Source of the DNA: Bacillota bacterium
GTDB lineage: Bacteria > Bacillota > Clostridia > Lachnospirales > Lachnospiraceae
Length of the DNA: 64,000 bases
Reading direction: 5' to 3'
Assembly (NCBI GenBank): GCA_023386315.1
Contig: JAEWJZ010000017.1
Span: 169,505-233,504, forward strand
Part shown: positions 36,916 to 45,439 of the stretch, piece after piece
Position numbering within the stretch: position 1 is the stretch's first letter
How the letters are laid out: every line of letters begins with the position of its first letter
The notes under the pieces: model-generated
What the model saw: the letters and a program-made list of their open reading frames with translations, nothing else
Database searches by the model: none
What the model was told of the DNA's origin: nothing
Position numbers and translations under genes: made by a program

Positions 36916-37926
36916 ATGAGTTTTGAGACATGGAAGGATGTTTGGGTATTTGTTGAATGTTTTAAAGATCAGCCCAAAAGTGTGGGACTGGAACTTTTAG
37001 GCCAGGGCAGAAAGCTGGCAGAAGGTTTAAAACAGGATCTCTGCGCAGTGGTAATCGGAAAAGATACGAAAGATGCCGTAAAAGCTGCCGGAGAATATGG
37101 TGCGGATAAAATTTATGTTGTTGAGGGGGCGGAATATGAAGATTACTCTGCCGATGCCTATGGAAATGTATTTTTAAAACTGTGTGAACTGTATCATCCC
37201 AATACGATCTTAGTTGGCGCGACGGTAAACGGCAGGGATCTGGGATCCAAAATCGCCGTAAGCCTGCGCACCGGTCTGACTGCAGACTGTACCGCACTCA
37301 GCGTTGATGAGGAAACCGGCAATGTTGTCTGGGAGCGGCCTGCCTTCGGCGGCAATTTATATGCACAGATTCTTTGCAGTGAAACCAGACCTCAGATGGG
37401 TACCTGCAGACCGGGTGCATTTAAGAAACCGGAAAAAAATCCGGATAACGAACCGGTTGTGATCCGCAGGGAAATCCGGACCCCCGACGAAGAGATCCGT
37501 ACGAAGGTAATTGACTTTATCAAAGCCTGTGAAGACAATGACATCCGGCTTGATGAAGCTGAAATCATTGTTTCCGGCGGCCGCGGCATGAAATCTGCCG
37601 AAAATTTTGCCCTGCTGAAGGAACTGGCGGATGTGCTTAACGGTACGGTAGGCTGTTCCCGAGCTGCTGTTGATGCAGGCTGGATGCCGCAGACCAAGCA
37701 GGTGGGACAGACAGGTGCAACGGTTTCCCCGAAAATTTATTTTGCCTGCGGTATTTCAGGAGCAGTGCAGCATGTAGCAGGAATGAGTGAATCAGGAACC
37801 ATCATTGCCATTAACAAAGATGAAACCGCTCCTATTTTCGAGGTTGCGGACTATTGCATCGTCGGCGATTTATTTGAAGTGGTTCCTGCTCTGGTCAAAG
37901 AGCTGAAGGCGAGGCAGCAGGGATAA
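36916..37926 (+). CDS. etfA: Electron transfer flavoprotein alpha subunit
   Basis: The 336-residue product has the EtfA FAD domain with [46 protein letters not shown] and DLFEVVPAL at the C-terminus. It has no N-terminal ferredoxin domain. AAAGGAGG precedes the ATG. It forms the Etf dimer with the upstream EtfB. Confidence 0.96.
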   Translation: MSFETWKDVWVFVECFKDQPKSVGLELLGQGRKLAEGLKQDLCAVVIGKDTKDAVKAAGEYGADKIYVVEGAEYEDYSADAYGNVFLKLCELYHPNTILVGATVNGRDLGSKIAVSLRTGLTADCTALSVDEETGNVVWERPAFGGNLYAQILCSETRPQMGTCRPGAFKKPEKNPDNEPVVIRREIRTPDEEIRTKVIDFIKACEDNDIRLDEAEIIVSGGRGMKSAENFALLKELADVLNGTVGCSRAAVDAGWMPQTKQVGQTGATVSPKIYFACGISGAVQHVAGMSESGTIIAINKDETAPIFEVADYCIVGDLFEVVPALVKELKARQQG

Positions 37927-37967
37927 TCAGATCATACCTCTGCTCTTCATTTCCAAGGAGAAGGGTT

Positions 37968-39602
37968 ATGCTTGAAGAAATAAAAATAAATCCTGATTTA
38001 AAACTTCAGTATTTGAGTAACGGATACTGGTCGGACCGGACGCTCACGGACTGCTTTCATGAGTCAGTAAAAAAATATCCGGACCGGGAATATGTGGTTG
38101 ATGACCGTGGAAACCGGTATACATACAGGCAGATGGATGAGGCCGCTTCCAAAGTGGCGGCCTTCCTCCGTTCCCAGGGAATCGGCCCCGGTGATGTGGT
38201 TTCCTATCAGATTCCCATCTGGAGCGAATTCGCAGTGATCACCATCGCCTGCTTTAAGGCAGGTGCTGCCGCCCACCCAATCGCCATGTCATACGAGGAA
38301 AAGGAACTGGTCCGCTGCCTGAATTTAACACAGTCAAAAGCTTACTTCGCTCCCACTTACTTTCACAAAACCGATTATGAGGAGATGATTCTATCGGCAC
38401 TTCCCCATATTAACAGCCTTCGCACAGTGGTTTTGCTGGATCAGTCAAGGGATAAAAAAAGCAGCTGCTATACCTGGAAGGAAATTCTTCATGACTATAA
38501 GCCGTTAAGGAAAGAGGATTGTTTTAAGCAGACAGGGCAGGATATTGCCGCCATTCTTGGAACATCCGGCACTACCTGCGGCTCCAAGGGCGTGATTTTA
38601 ACTCACGACAACATCCGTTACAGTGAGGAAACCTTTAACCGGGAGCTGGGACTTACAAGGGAAGATATCATGTTTATGCCTGCTCCCCTAAACCATGCAA
38701 CAGGCTTTCATCATGGTATTATCGCTCCCATGCTCACAGGTGCAAAGGTAGTTTTGCAGCAGAAATACTGCTGCCGGGAGGCCATTGACTTAATGAACCG
38801 GGAGGCCTGTACCTATTCCATGGGCGCCACTCCTTTTATCTATGATATTTTAAGGGATTTAGAGACCAACGGAGGTGCCATCCCCTCTCTTAAATTCTAT
38901 TTATGCGGCGGCGCTCCTGTTCCGGGCTATATGGTACAGAAGGCCTGGGATTACGGGATTCTTCTATGCGAGGTGTATGGCTCTACGGAAAGTGTTCCTC
39001 ATGTTTTCGTCAGACCCTGTGATGCTTTAAAGCTTAACGGAACCACTTCGGGAAAACCGCTTGCGGGAATTGAAATCCGGGTGGTGGACGAAAACGGTGC
39101 GGACGTTCCTTTTGGAACTGCGGGAGAAGAACTGTCAAGAGGCCCTAATGTATTTGTGGGATATTTAAAAAACAGGGGGATTACAGATGAAGTCCTTGAC
39201 GATGACGGATGGTTTCACAGCGGAGACCTCTGCGTTATGGATGAGGATGGAAATATCCGGATTATCGGACGAAAGAAAGATATGATCGTCCGGGGCGGAG
39301 AAAATTTAAATTCCAATGAAATCAACGATAATTTAGAGGGCTGTCCCGGTATTCTGGACCATACAGTCATCGGTATGCCTGACGAACGTCTGGGAGAACG
39401 GATCTGCGCTTTTGTAGTTCCCGCAGAGGGTTTTGAAAGCTTATCCCTGACTGATGTGATCGAATATTTAAAGGAACAGCGCATATCCAAACGCTTCTGG
39501 CCGGAACGTCTCGAATTAATCGACCGGATTCCCCATACAGGAAGCGGAAAGGTAAAAAAATATCTGCTGCGGGAAGAGCTGTTAAAACGGCTGAAGGGGT
39601 GA
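37968..39602 (+). CDS. AMP-forming acyl-CoA ligase (FadK/CaiC-like)
   Basis: The 544-residue ANL-family enzyme has the P-loop GTSGTTCGSKG, the VYGSTES core motif, GWFHSGDLCVMDEDG, GRKKDMIVRGGENL and catalytic Lys in TGSGKVKKYLLRE. It activates a carboxylic acid with ATP and CoA. With the CoA-transferase in the operon, the cell would have two ways to make the CoA ester: ligase for priming, transferase for recycling. AAGGAGAAGG precedes the start. Confidence 0.92.
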   Translation: MLEEIKINPDLKLQYLSNGYWSDRTLTDCFHESVKKYPDREYVVDDRGNRYTYRQMDEAASKVAAFLRSQGIGPGDVVSYQIPIWSEFAVITIACFKAGAAAHPIAMSYEEKELVRCLNLTQSKAYFAPTYFHKTDYEEMILSALPHINSLRTVVLLDQSRDKKSSCYTWKEILHDYKPLRKEDCFKQTGQDIAAILGTSGTTCGSKGVILTHDNIRYSEETFNRELGLTREDIMFMPAPLNHATGFHHGIIAPMLTGAKVVLQQKYCCREAIDLMNREACTYSMGATPFIYDILRDLETNGGAIPSLKFYLCGGAPVPGYMVQKAWDYGILLCEVYGSTESVPHVFVRPCDALKLNGTTSGKPLAGIEIRVVDENGADVPFGTAGEELSRGPNVFVGYLKNRGITDEVLDDDGWFHSGDLCVMDEDGNIRIIGRKKDMIVRGGENLNSNEINDNLEGCPGILDHTVIGMPDERLGERICAFVVPAEGFESLSLTDVIEYLKEQRISKRFWPERLELIDRIPHTGSGKVKKYLLREELLKRLKG

Positions 39603-39608
39603 CTGGTT

Positions 39609-40163
39609 ATGACTCAGCAAACATTCGGACCAAGAAGATGCCGTGATACAAGAAAACCTCCGGCGGACCAGTGTCCGCAGGTGTCCTTTTACCGGTGCGA
39701 AACGTGTGGCGGACTGTATCCTGCCACTGGTATACCGCCCCTCAGTGAAACGGAAATCTTATGCTGTGGTTCAAAAGCGATCCATTTAATACCCGAAGCA
39801 CTGGATCTGGTAAAAGAAAAGATTCACTTAAGTTATCGAATCACCGGCGGCTACAATGATAACGCCGTGGAGGTATTCTGGGAAGCATTAAAGCCGGAAT
39901 ATACGCCGGAATGGATGTATTTAAAAACGTTTACCGGCGGTTATTTAAAATATATCCCCAGAACAAAGCGTCCTCCTCTTGTTTTTTCCCTGGCAGACAC
40001 CGATGCCTTTGCCTATTGCGATGAAGACCCATGCCTGGAATGCGTCTTCCGCTGTAAACGTGGATTTGTAATCTATTCCTATTCCAGGGAAACAGGGCTG
40101 ACAGCGATTCCGCTTGACAAAATGACGGCGCAGTGGCAGTCCGGTGCAAAAGAGAAAGCTTAA
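39609..40163 (+). CDS. Small protein with desulforedoxin-like Cys4 site
   Basis: The 184-residue protein of unknown family has CETC (Cys30, Cys33) and CC (Cys52, Cys53) spaced as in desulforedoxin/desulfoferrodoxin N-terminal domains (CxxC..CC), then about 130 residues with no recognised superoxide-reductase HYIEW motif. A second Cys-rich stretch lies near the C-terminus (CDEDPCLECVFRC). A metal site is likely. An electron-carrier role beside Etf is speculation. AAGGGGTGA precedes the ATG, 6 nt after the ligase stop. Confidence 0.6.
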   Translation: MTQQTFGPRRCRDTRKPPADQCPQVSFYRCETCGGLYPATGIPPLSETEILCCGSKAIHLIPEALDLVKEKIHLSYRITGGYNDNAVEVFWEALKPEYTPEWMYLKTFTGGYLKYIPRTKRPPLVFSLADTDAFAYCDEDPCLECVFRCKRGFVIYSYSRETGLTAIPLDKMTAQWQSGAKEKA

Positions 40164-40212
40164 TTCAGAGTTTTCATGACTGACAGACTATTTGAATATT
40201 GGAGGGAACATT

Positions 40213-41511
40213 ATGTTAGCTACGATTGGTCTTATTATTGCCATTGTACTTTTAGTCGTAATGATTATCAAAGGCATCGATATGATAACTGCGACAGTGA
40301 TCACAGCAGCTATTATTCTGGTCACCAGCGGACTGGATCTTAAGGAAGGGTTTCTTACCACATTTTCCGGCGGTGCCGGCGGCTTTGTGGCTTCCTGGTT
40401 TCTAATCCTGGGACTTGGCGGCGTCTTTGGCCAGCTGGTTTTAGAAACAGGTCTTGCAACAAAAATCGCCCAGACACTGACAAAGAAGCTGGGAACAAAA
40501 ATGGTAGGTCTTGTAATCCTGATCTGTACTTTTTTCATCACTCTGCTTGGTATTAATGGTTATATTATGGTATTTGTCCTTTATCCCATTGCCGATAACC
40601 TTTTATATGAAAATAAAATGGACCGGCGGGTGCTTCCCTTCCTTCTTTTGGGCGGCGGTGCTTCTGCCAACGGATTTGCCTATTCCTTAGATATCTGTAA
40701 TGTACTGCCAAGCAAATATTTAAATACTTCCCTTGGATCAGCACCTCTTCTTTCCTTTGTATTTACCGCGATCCTTGCCGTTTCTTATTTCCTGTATTTT
40801 AATTATGCGCAAAAGCAGAGTATGAAAAATAATACTCCGGAACAGCTTCTGGCCATGTATAAGACACAGCAGACGTCTGTCTCTGAAGAAGAGCTTCCTG
40901 GAATCTTCATTTCGGTTCTTCCTTTTGTCCTGGTTTTAGGCTGTGTCGTTGCTACCTCAGGCTGGGGAACTTCCCCAAGCATTATGTTCTCTCTGGTAAT
41001 TGGTATCCTGTTAATTATCTGCACTCAGTTAAAACGGATTAAGAACATGAAAACCTCCATCAAGACGGGAAGCAGCTCCGGTTTAAACTCCATGCTTACG
41101 GTTGCTGCGGTTATGGGACTTTCCAAGGTCCTGGGCGCTTCCCCTGCATTCCAGCAGCTTCAGCAGGCAGTGCTTGCCATGAATATGCCCGCATATCTGA
41201 AAGCATTTTTCGGCACAACGGTACTTACGGGACTTACCGGTTCAGCAATCTCTGGAGAAACCATCTTTATGGAAAGCTTTGGAAAAGCATTTGTTGATAT
41301 GGGAGTAAATGTTGCTGCTCTTCATCGCATTGTAACAGAATCCGCCCTGATCTTAAATAAACTGCCCAACTCCTCGGTTGCAATCCTTACCATGTCTATC
41401 TGCGGATGCAGTTTAAAAGAAAGCTACAAACATATTATTTTAGGAACCATGATCCCGGCTTTTGTTGCCGGACTGGTAATTGCACTTATGGCGACGGCAG
41501 GTATTGTATAG
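40213..41511 (+). CDS. GntP-family permease
   Basis: The 432-residue protein has about 12 membrane spans and GntP-family features (repeated Gly-rich segments such as FSGGAGGFVASWFLILGLGGVFGQL and TGLTGSAISGETIF). GntP permeases import gluconate and other small hydroxy- or oxo-acids by proton symport. It is the last gene of the operon and is the likely importer of the pathway's acid. The ATG at 40213 has GGAGGG 6 nt upstream. Confidence 0.88.
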   Translation: MLATIGLIIAIVLLVVMIIKGIDMITATVITAAIILVTSGLDLKEGFLTTFSGGAGGFVASWFLILGLGGVFGQLVLETGLATKIAQTLTKKLGTKMVGLVILICTFFITLLGINGYIMVFVLYPIADNLLYENKMDRRVLPFLLLGGGASANGFAYSLDICNVLPSKYLNTSLGSAPLLSFVFTAILAVSYFLYFNYAQKQSMKNNTPEQLLAMYKTQQTSVSEEELPGIFISVLPFVLVLGCVVATSGWGTSPSIMFSLVIGILLIICTQLKRIKNMKTSIKTGSSSGLNSMLTVAAVMGLSKVLGASPAFQQLQQAVLAMNMPAYLKAFFGTTVLTGLTGSAISGETIFMESFGKAFVDMGVNVAALHRIVTESALILNKLPNSSVAILTMSICGCSLKESYKHIILGTMIPAFVAGLVIALMATAGIV

Positions 41512-41546
41512 CCTGGTTGAGGCCTGATGGTCTGCTGACAGAAAAG

Positions 41547-41580
41547 CAGCGGTATGCTCTTGTGGGCACACCGCTGTTTT
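41547..41580 (+). terminator. Terminator after the GntP operon
   Basis: CAGCGGT (41547-41553) pairs with ACCGCTG (41570-41576), with TGC/GCA extending the stem, then TTTT. Confidence 0.8.
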
Positions 41581-41603
41581 CTTGTATTACTGTAATATTA
41601 TGT

Positions 41604-42174
41604 TTAATCCTTTTTGATGGTATTTATAAACGTCTGAAAAAACTTCAAAAAACCGTCTTCTACCGCAACTACGTCAAGTTCACTTTTTTCCAGATCATAA
41701 TAATACTTTCCTGTTTTCATATCAACAGACAAACTATCTAACGGAAACACTGGCCATACTCTCTTCCATTGCCTGATAGATATGCTGATCATCTACAATG
41801 AGGCATATCGCATTGCGGTAGCGGGCTGTCAGATCTCCATACTCTTTTGCAAGTCCGCTGTAGTATTCAATCATTTCATCATCTGTCAAAGTTCTGCCGT
41901 TTATGTTTCTCACATGTACTCCAGGCTGGACTTCATCTGGTACCTGGTCAAAGTATAGTCCTGAATCGCATGAAAAAACCGGTTCCTTAAGTAATTTATA
42001 ATATGCTATCGCTTTTTGACAAGCATTTTCTAATGGTGATGAACCAGTTTCCGGTACTTCTGGTATCCCAATGTTTAAATCCTTTAATCCGATTATTTCT
42101 AAGTCAAATCCTAACAATCTTTTCTGCATAGCTGATAATTTGGCAGGATTTCCAGTTTCATATATCAATCTCAT
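41604..42174 (-). pseudogene. Broken HAM1/RdgB-type NTP pyrophosphatase
   Basis: A 146-codon frame from 42174 starts like HAM1 proteins (RLIYETGNPAKLSAMQKRL, ETGSSPLENACQKAIAYY, SCDSGLYFD) but stops at about 41734 after MASVSVR. Another frame of the same strand continues with FPLDSLSVDMKTGKYYYDL... to 41604, which fits the C-terminal part of this family. The join is at about 41750, where roughly 20 residues usually present seem to be missing. An internal deletion with frameshift is the simplest reading. A sequencing error alone would not restore the missing residues. The N-terminal part may still be translated but should not be a working enzyme. Confidence 0.65.
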
Positions 42175-42199
42175 ATTTTACTCTATTTCGCCTGTCTGT

Positions 42200-43084
42200 T
42201 TATGGAAGATTCATCTCATGTGCCACAATAAAATCTGCAAACGCTTCCACGGATGAGGAAACAAAATTCTTTCTGCTGAATGTCATATAAATCAGGCGGG
42301 TATCCTTTGGAACATCAGAAAAAGGTATGAGAACCAGGTTATCAAATTGTTTTAAAAAGGGAGTACGGGCAACGATAGCTGCCAGATTTGTCTCTGAAAT
42401 CACACCTCCGATGGAAATTTCATCATCATATGAAAACGTTGCCTCCACCTCATGCTGCTGCAAAAGATTTCGAACTACCTTTCCTATGGGAATGCAATCA
42501 CGATATGTAGTAAGACAATAATTTTTTAAATCACTTAAACATAATTCTTTTCTTCCTGCAAGCGGATGGGCATCATTGACAATCAGAACCAGCTCCTGTG
42601 CCATAATCGGTACAAATAAAAGATCTGGCTCCTCTTCCACCATAGAGCAGAAACCTAAGTCATATTTCCCTGCCGCCACCCCATGAGCGACCTCAATAGA
42701 CATCCCCTGAAATATATTAAATTTGGCCTGAGGATTCTTTTTCATGTAATTTTGAATTGCAGTAGGAAGAAAATCACCTAATAAAGTGGGAATGCAGCCT
42801 ACATCAATGGTACCTCCCAGCTGACCGGAATGCATCTTCATCGTGGCAATTCCCCGTTCCAGCTCGTTTAGTGCCTGGGATACATGAATATAAAATTCTT
42901 CTCCGTATTTTGTGAGTGTTACATTACGTCCCTTTTTTTGAAATAACGATATTCCAAGCTCACTTTCCAGTGAAGCGATTGAGTCACTTAACGAGGGCTG
43001 AGCGATGTAAAGTTCTTTTGCTGCTTTCGTATAATGCTGTAATTCTGCTAATTTTATGAAATAATATAACTGCGGCAGATTCAT
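42200..43084 (-). CDS. LysR-family transcriptional regulator
   Basis: The 294-residue product has an N-terminal winged helix (KAAKELYIAQPSLSDSIASLESELG near residues 20-44) and a periplasmic-binding-protein-like effector domain (about 90-290). AGGGGGA precedes the ATG. It is convergent to the GntP operon and separated by a pseudogene, so regulation of that operon is possible but not shown. Confidence 0.92.
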   Translation of the reverse strand: MNLPQLYYFIKLAELQHYTKAAKELYIAQPSLSDSIASLESELGISLFQKKGRNVTLTKYGEEFYIHVSQALNELERGIATMKMHSGQLGGTIDVGCIPTLLGDFLPTAIQNYMKKNPQAKFNIFQGMSIEVAHGVAAGKYDLGFCSMVEEEPDLLFVPIMAQELVLIVNDAHPLAGRKELCLSDLKNYCLTTYRDCIPIGKVVRNLLQQHEVEATFSYDDEISIGGVISETNLAAIVARTPFLKQFDNLVLIPFSDVPKDTRLIYMTFSRKNFVSSSVEAFADFIVAHEMNLP

Positions 43085-43245
43085 GCAGATCCCCCTGTAT
43101 TTTGTTTATAATTCAACAGTTTTATATATATATATTATACAAAAAACGACAAGATTTGACAACTGTTTGTGTTAATAATATTCAGTATTTTTACACTTAT
43201 TTAGGTGATAAAATTTAACATATTGCAGGTAAGGACGATACTTAA

Positions 43246-43414
43246 ATGGAAATGAAAAAAAAGCTGTAAAAGAGCTTGCCTTGTTGGTGCTGTGATTTTT
43301 ATTTTTGCAAGTATAGTAGGAATTTTCATTATGTCTGCAATCAAGGCAAAACTTCCTATTGACATAGTTTTATTGTTATGTAACAATAGTTGTATAACTA
43401 ACGTATCATATTAA
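43246..43414 (+). pseudogene. Possible remnant of small membrane protein gene
   Basis: An ATG at 43246 with AAGGA upstream runs into a stop after eight codons. Removing one A from the A8 tract (about 43253-43260) would give an open frame of about 55 codons with one hydrophobic segment (ACLVGAVIFIFASIVGIFIM) ending at 43414. This may be a frameshifted or phase-variable gene, or chance. No homologue is recognised. The gap 43085-43439 otherwise holds AT-rich sequence upstream of lysR and tetR. Confidence 0.25.
43371..43388 (+). promoter_or_regulatory. Palindromic operator upstream of tetR
   Basis: TATTGTTA and TAACAATA form a perfect 8+8 inverted repeat with a 2-nt centre. It lies 7 nt after a perfect TTGACA (43359-43364) and 51 nt before the tetR start, the position expected for autorepression by the TetR protein. 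A clear -10 is not certain (TATAAC at 43393 is the best candidate but poorly spaced). Confidence 0.6.
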
Positions 43415-43439
43415 AGCATTTATATTGAGGTGAACTTAT

Positions 43440-44027
43440 ATGCCGCCTAAAGCAAAAATAACGAAAGACATGATTTTGAAAATCGTCTTGGATATTACAA
43501 GAGAATCAGGATTTGAAACTGTAAACGCAAGGAGTATTGCAAGTAAGCTACAATGCTCTACTCGACCTATATTTACTTGTTATGAAAACATGGATGAATT
43601 AAAAACAGAATTTATTGATTTTGCTTACGAATACTACGAGCAATATGTCACCAATTATAATAATTCTGTTAGTGTCAGTCCATATTTAATCCTTCCCCTT
43701 TCCTACATTGAATTTGCCCAAAAAGAGACAAACTTATTTAAACTATTATTTATAAATGATATGGATTTGGAAATGACAGAAGCAAAAGACTTTTATAAGG
43801 AAACAGGCAATGAGAAAAAGGCAAAATTTTTTTCAGAAGCAATTGGAGTTGAGTTCGAACAATCAAAAATTATATTTTTAGACTTATTTCTTTACACGCA
43901 TGGCATAGCAGTTTTGGCTGCAACAAAAAAATTAGCATTAGATAGCAATAAGGCAGAAAAAATGGTGACAAACATTTTAACAGCTTTTATTAGACAAGAA
44001 AAAGCAGATTGGAATTTATTAATTTAA
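43440..44027 (+). CDS. TetR-family transcriptional regulator
   Basis: The 195-residue product has an N-terminal TetR helix-turn-helix (residues 20-48: GFETVNARSIASKLQCSTRPIFTCYENMDEL) and a ligand-binding helical domain. GAGGTGA precedes the ATG. Codon use is strongly AT-rich compared with the flanking genes. It is in an apparent operon with the downstream methyltransferase. Confidence 0.9.
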   Translation: MPPKAKITKDMILKIVLDITRESGFETVNARSIASKLQCSTRPIFTCYENMDELKTEFIDFAYEYYEQYVTNYNNSVSVSPYLILPLSYIEFAQKETNLFKLLFINDMDLEMTEAKDFYKETGNEKKAKFFSEAIGVEFEQSKIIFLDLFLYTHGIAVLAATKKLALDSNKAEKMVTNILTAFIRQEKADWNLLI

Positions 44028-44055
44028 TTTTTATTATCAACAGAGGGAGTGCACT

Positions 44056-44847
44056 ATGAATACAAACCAATATCTAATTAACCATTACAATAATTATGAT
44101 GAAGATAGCCGTCTTGTTCCAAAGCATGGTTCCGTTGAGTTCCTTACCACAATGAAATACATAGAGAAATACATAAAATCTAACGACCATGTTCTTGAAA
44201 TTGGTGCCGGAACAGGTCGTTATTCTCATGCCTTGGCACGGGAGGGATATGATGTTGATGCAGTGGAGTTGGTTGAACACAATATAGAGATTTTTAAACA
44301 AAACACTCAACCGAATGAAAATATAACCATTATACAAGGTAACGCTATGGATTTATCTGCGTTCTCAGACAATGAGTATGACCTAACTCTGCTGTTAGGA
44401 CCGTTGTATCACCTTTACACCAAAGAGGATAAACAACAAGCTCTGAGCGAGGCGATTCGAGTAACGAAACCTGGAGGTATAGTTTTTGCTGCCTATGTTA
44501 TATCCGATGGCTGTTTACTTGACGAAGGGTTCCAACGTGGTAACATCAATGTTACTGAATATATTGAAAAGGGGTTGATTGACTCCCAAACATTTGCCAC
44601 TAAATCCGAGCCAAAGAATTTATTTGAACTTACCCGTAAAGAAAACATTGACAATTTGATGTCTGTATTTCCCGTTACCCGGCTGCATTACATTGCGGCA
44701 GATGGTTGCGCCTTATTTATGCGTGAAGCGATAGACACAATGGAGGATAACATTTTTGAGTTGTATTTGAAATACCATTTTTCCACTTGTGAACGTGAAG
44801 ATTTAATCGGCATAACAAGTCATGCGATTGACATATTTCAAAAATAA
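44056..44847 (+). CDS. Class I SAM-dependent methyltransferase
   Basis: The 263-residue protein has motif I VLEIGAGTGRYSHAL (about residues 45-59), a conserved acidic residue ending strand 2 (VDAVELVEHN) and motif post-I NEYDLTLLLGPLYHLY. The substrate is unknown. It lies 28 nt after tetR with AGAGGGAG as RBS. It is AT-rich like tetR. The pair may be a resistance or small-molecule modification unit. Confidence 0.88.
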   Translation: MNTNQYLINHYNNYDEDSRLVPKHGSVEFLTTMKYIEKYIKSNDHVLEIGAGTGRYSHALAREGYDVDAVELVEHNIEIFKQNTQPNENITIIQGNAMDLSAFSDNEYDLTLLLGPLYHLYTKEDKQQALSEAIRVTKPGGIVFAAYVISDGCLLDEGFQRGNINVTEYIEKGLIDSQTFATKSEPKNLFELTRKENIDNLMSVFPVTRLHYIAADGCALFMREAIDTMEDNIFELYLKYHFSTCEREDLIGITSHAIDIFQK

Positions 44848-44948
44848 GTATTTGCTGCACTATTATCAAATTAATAACAACTTCGGATCCGCTGTCGTTC
44901 CCCTCCTACTCCATTTTGGCATCAACATTATCTTGATTTCCATTGCAT

Positions 44949-45428
44949 CTATTTATGGTATGGCTCTCCATTTATAATTCGATAACTCCGATAAATCTGT
45001 TCCAGCAAAATCACCCGCATCAACTGATGGGGAAACGTCATATTAGAAAAACTCAGCTTATAATCCGCCCGCTTTAACACAGAATCCGCCAGACCAAGGG
45101 AACCGCCGATAATAAAAACAATCTGACTTACCCCGCCGACTCCAAGAACCGCTATCTTTTCTGACAGTTTCACCGAATCTGGCGTATCTCCGTCAATGGC
45201 CAGTGCGACCACATAAGCCCCTTCCTTTATAGAAAGAAGGATCCTCTCACCTTCCTTCTCCTTGATCTGCCGTTCCACCGTCTCACTGGCATGGTCAGGT
45301 GTCTTCTCATCCGCCACCTGAATAATCTCAAGCTTGCAGTAACGGCTCAGTCTTTTGCTGTATTCGGCTATGGCGTCAGTATAAAATTTTTCTTTTATCT
45401 TCCCCACTGTCACCAACGTGATCTTCAT
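44949..45428 (-). CDS. rlmH: 23S rRNA pseudouridine-1915 N3-methyltransferase
   Basis: The 159-residue SPOUT-family protein starts [16 protein letters not shown] and has the [17 protein letters not shown] and [26 protein letters not shown] blocks, ending in GEPYHK. It methylates pseudouridine 1915 of 23S rRNA at N3. Full length. The 3' end is the SCC element integration site in staphylococci; here a TetR/methyltransferase island abuts it. Confidence 0.97.
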   Translation of the reverse strand: MKITLVTVGKIKEKFYTDAIAEYSKRLSRYCKLEIIQVADEKTPDHASETVERQIKEKEGERILLSIKEGAYVVALAIDGDTPDSVKLSEKIAVLGVGGVSQIVFIIGGSLGLADSVLKRADYKLSFSNMTFPHQLMRVILLEQIYRSYRIINGEPYHK

Positions 45429-45439
45429 TCATATCTCCT

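Noticed and set aside
32441..41511. Calling the operon a carnitine (cai) operon
   Set aside because: The gene types are similar, but hydratase CaiD, CaiE and a betaine transporter are missing, and the permease is GntP-type.
43201..43386. Minus-strand 61-codon ORF between lysR and tetR
   Set aside because: It has no RBS or recognised family and lies antisense to a possible plus-strand remnant; it is probably chance.
44848..44960. SCC-like attachment site at the 3' end of rlmH
   Set aside because: The sequence TACCATAAATAG resembles the staphylococcal site, but this is expected from the conserved coding of PYHK. I found no second copy at the other side of the TetR/methyltransferase pair and no recombinase gene.
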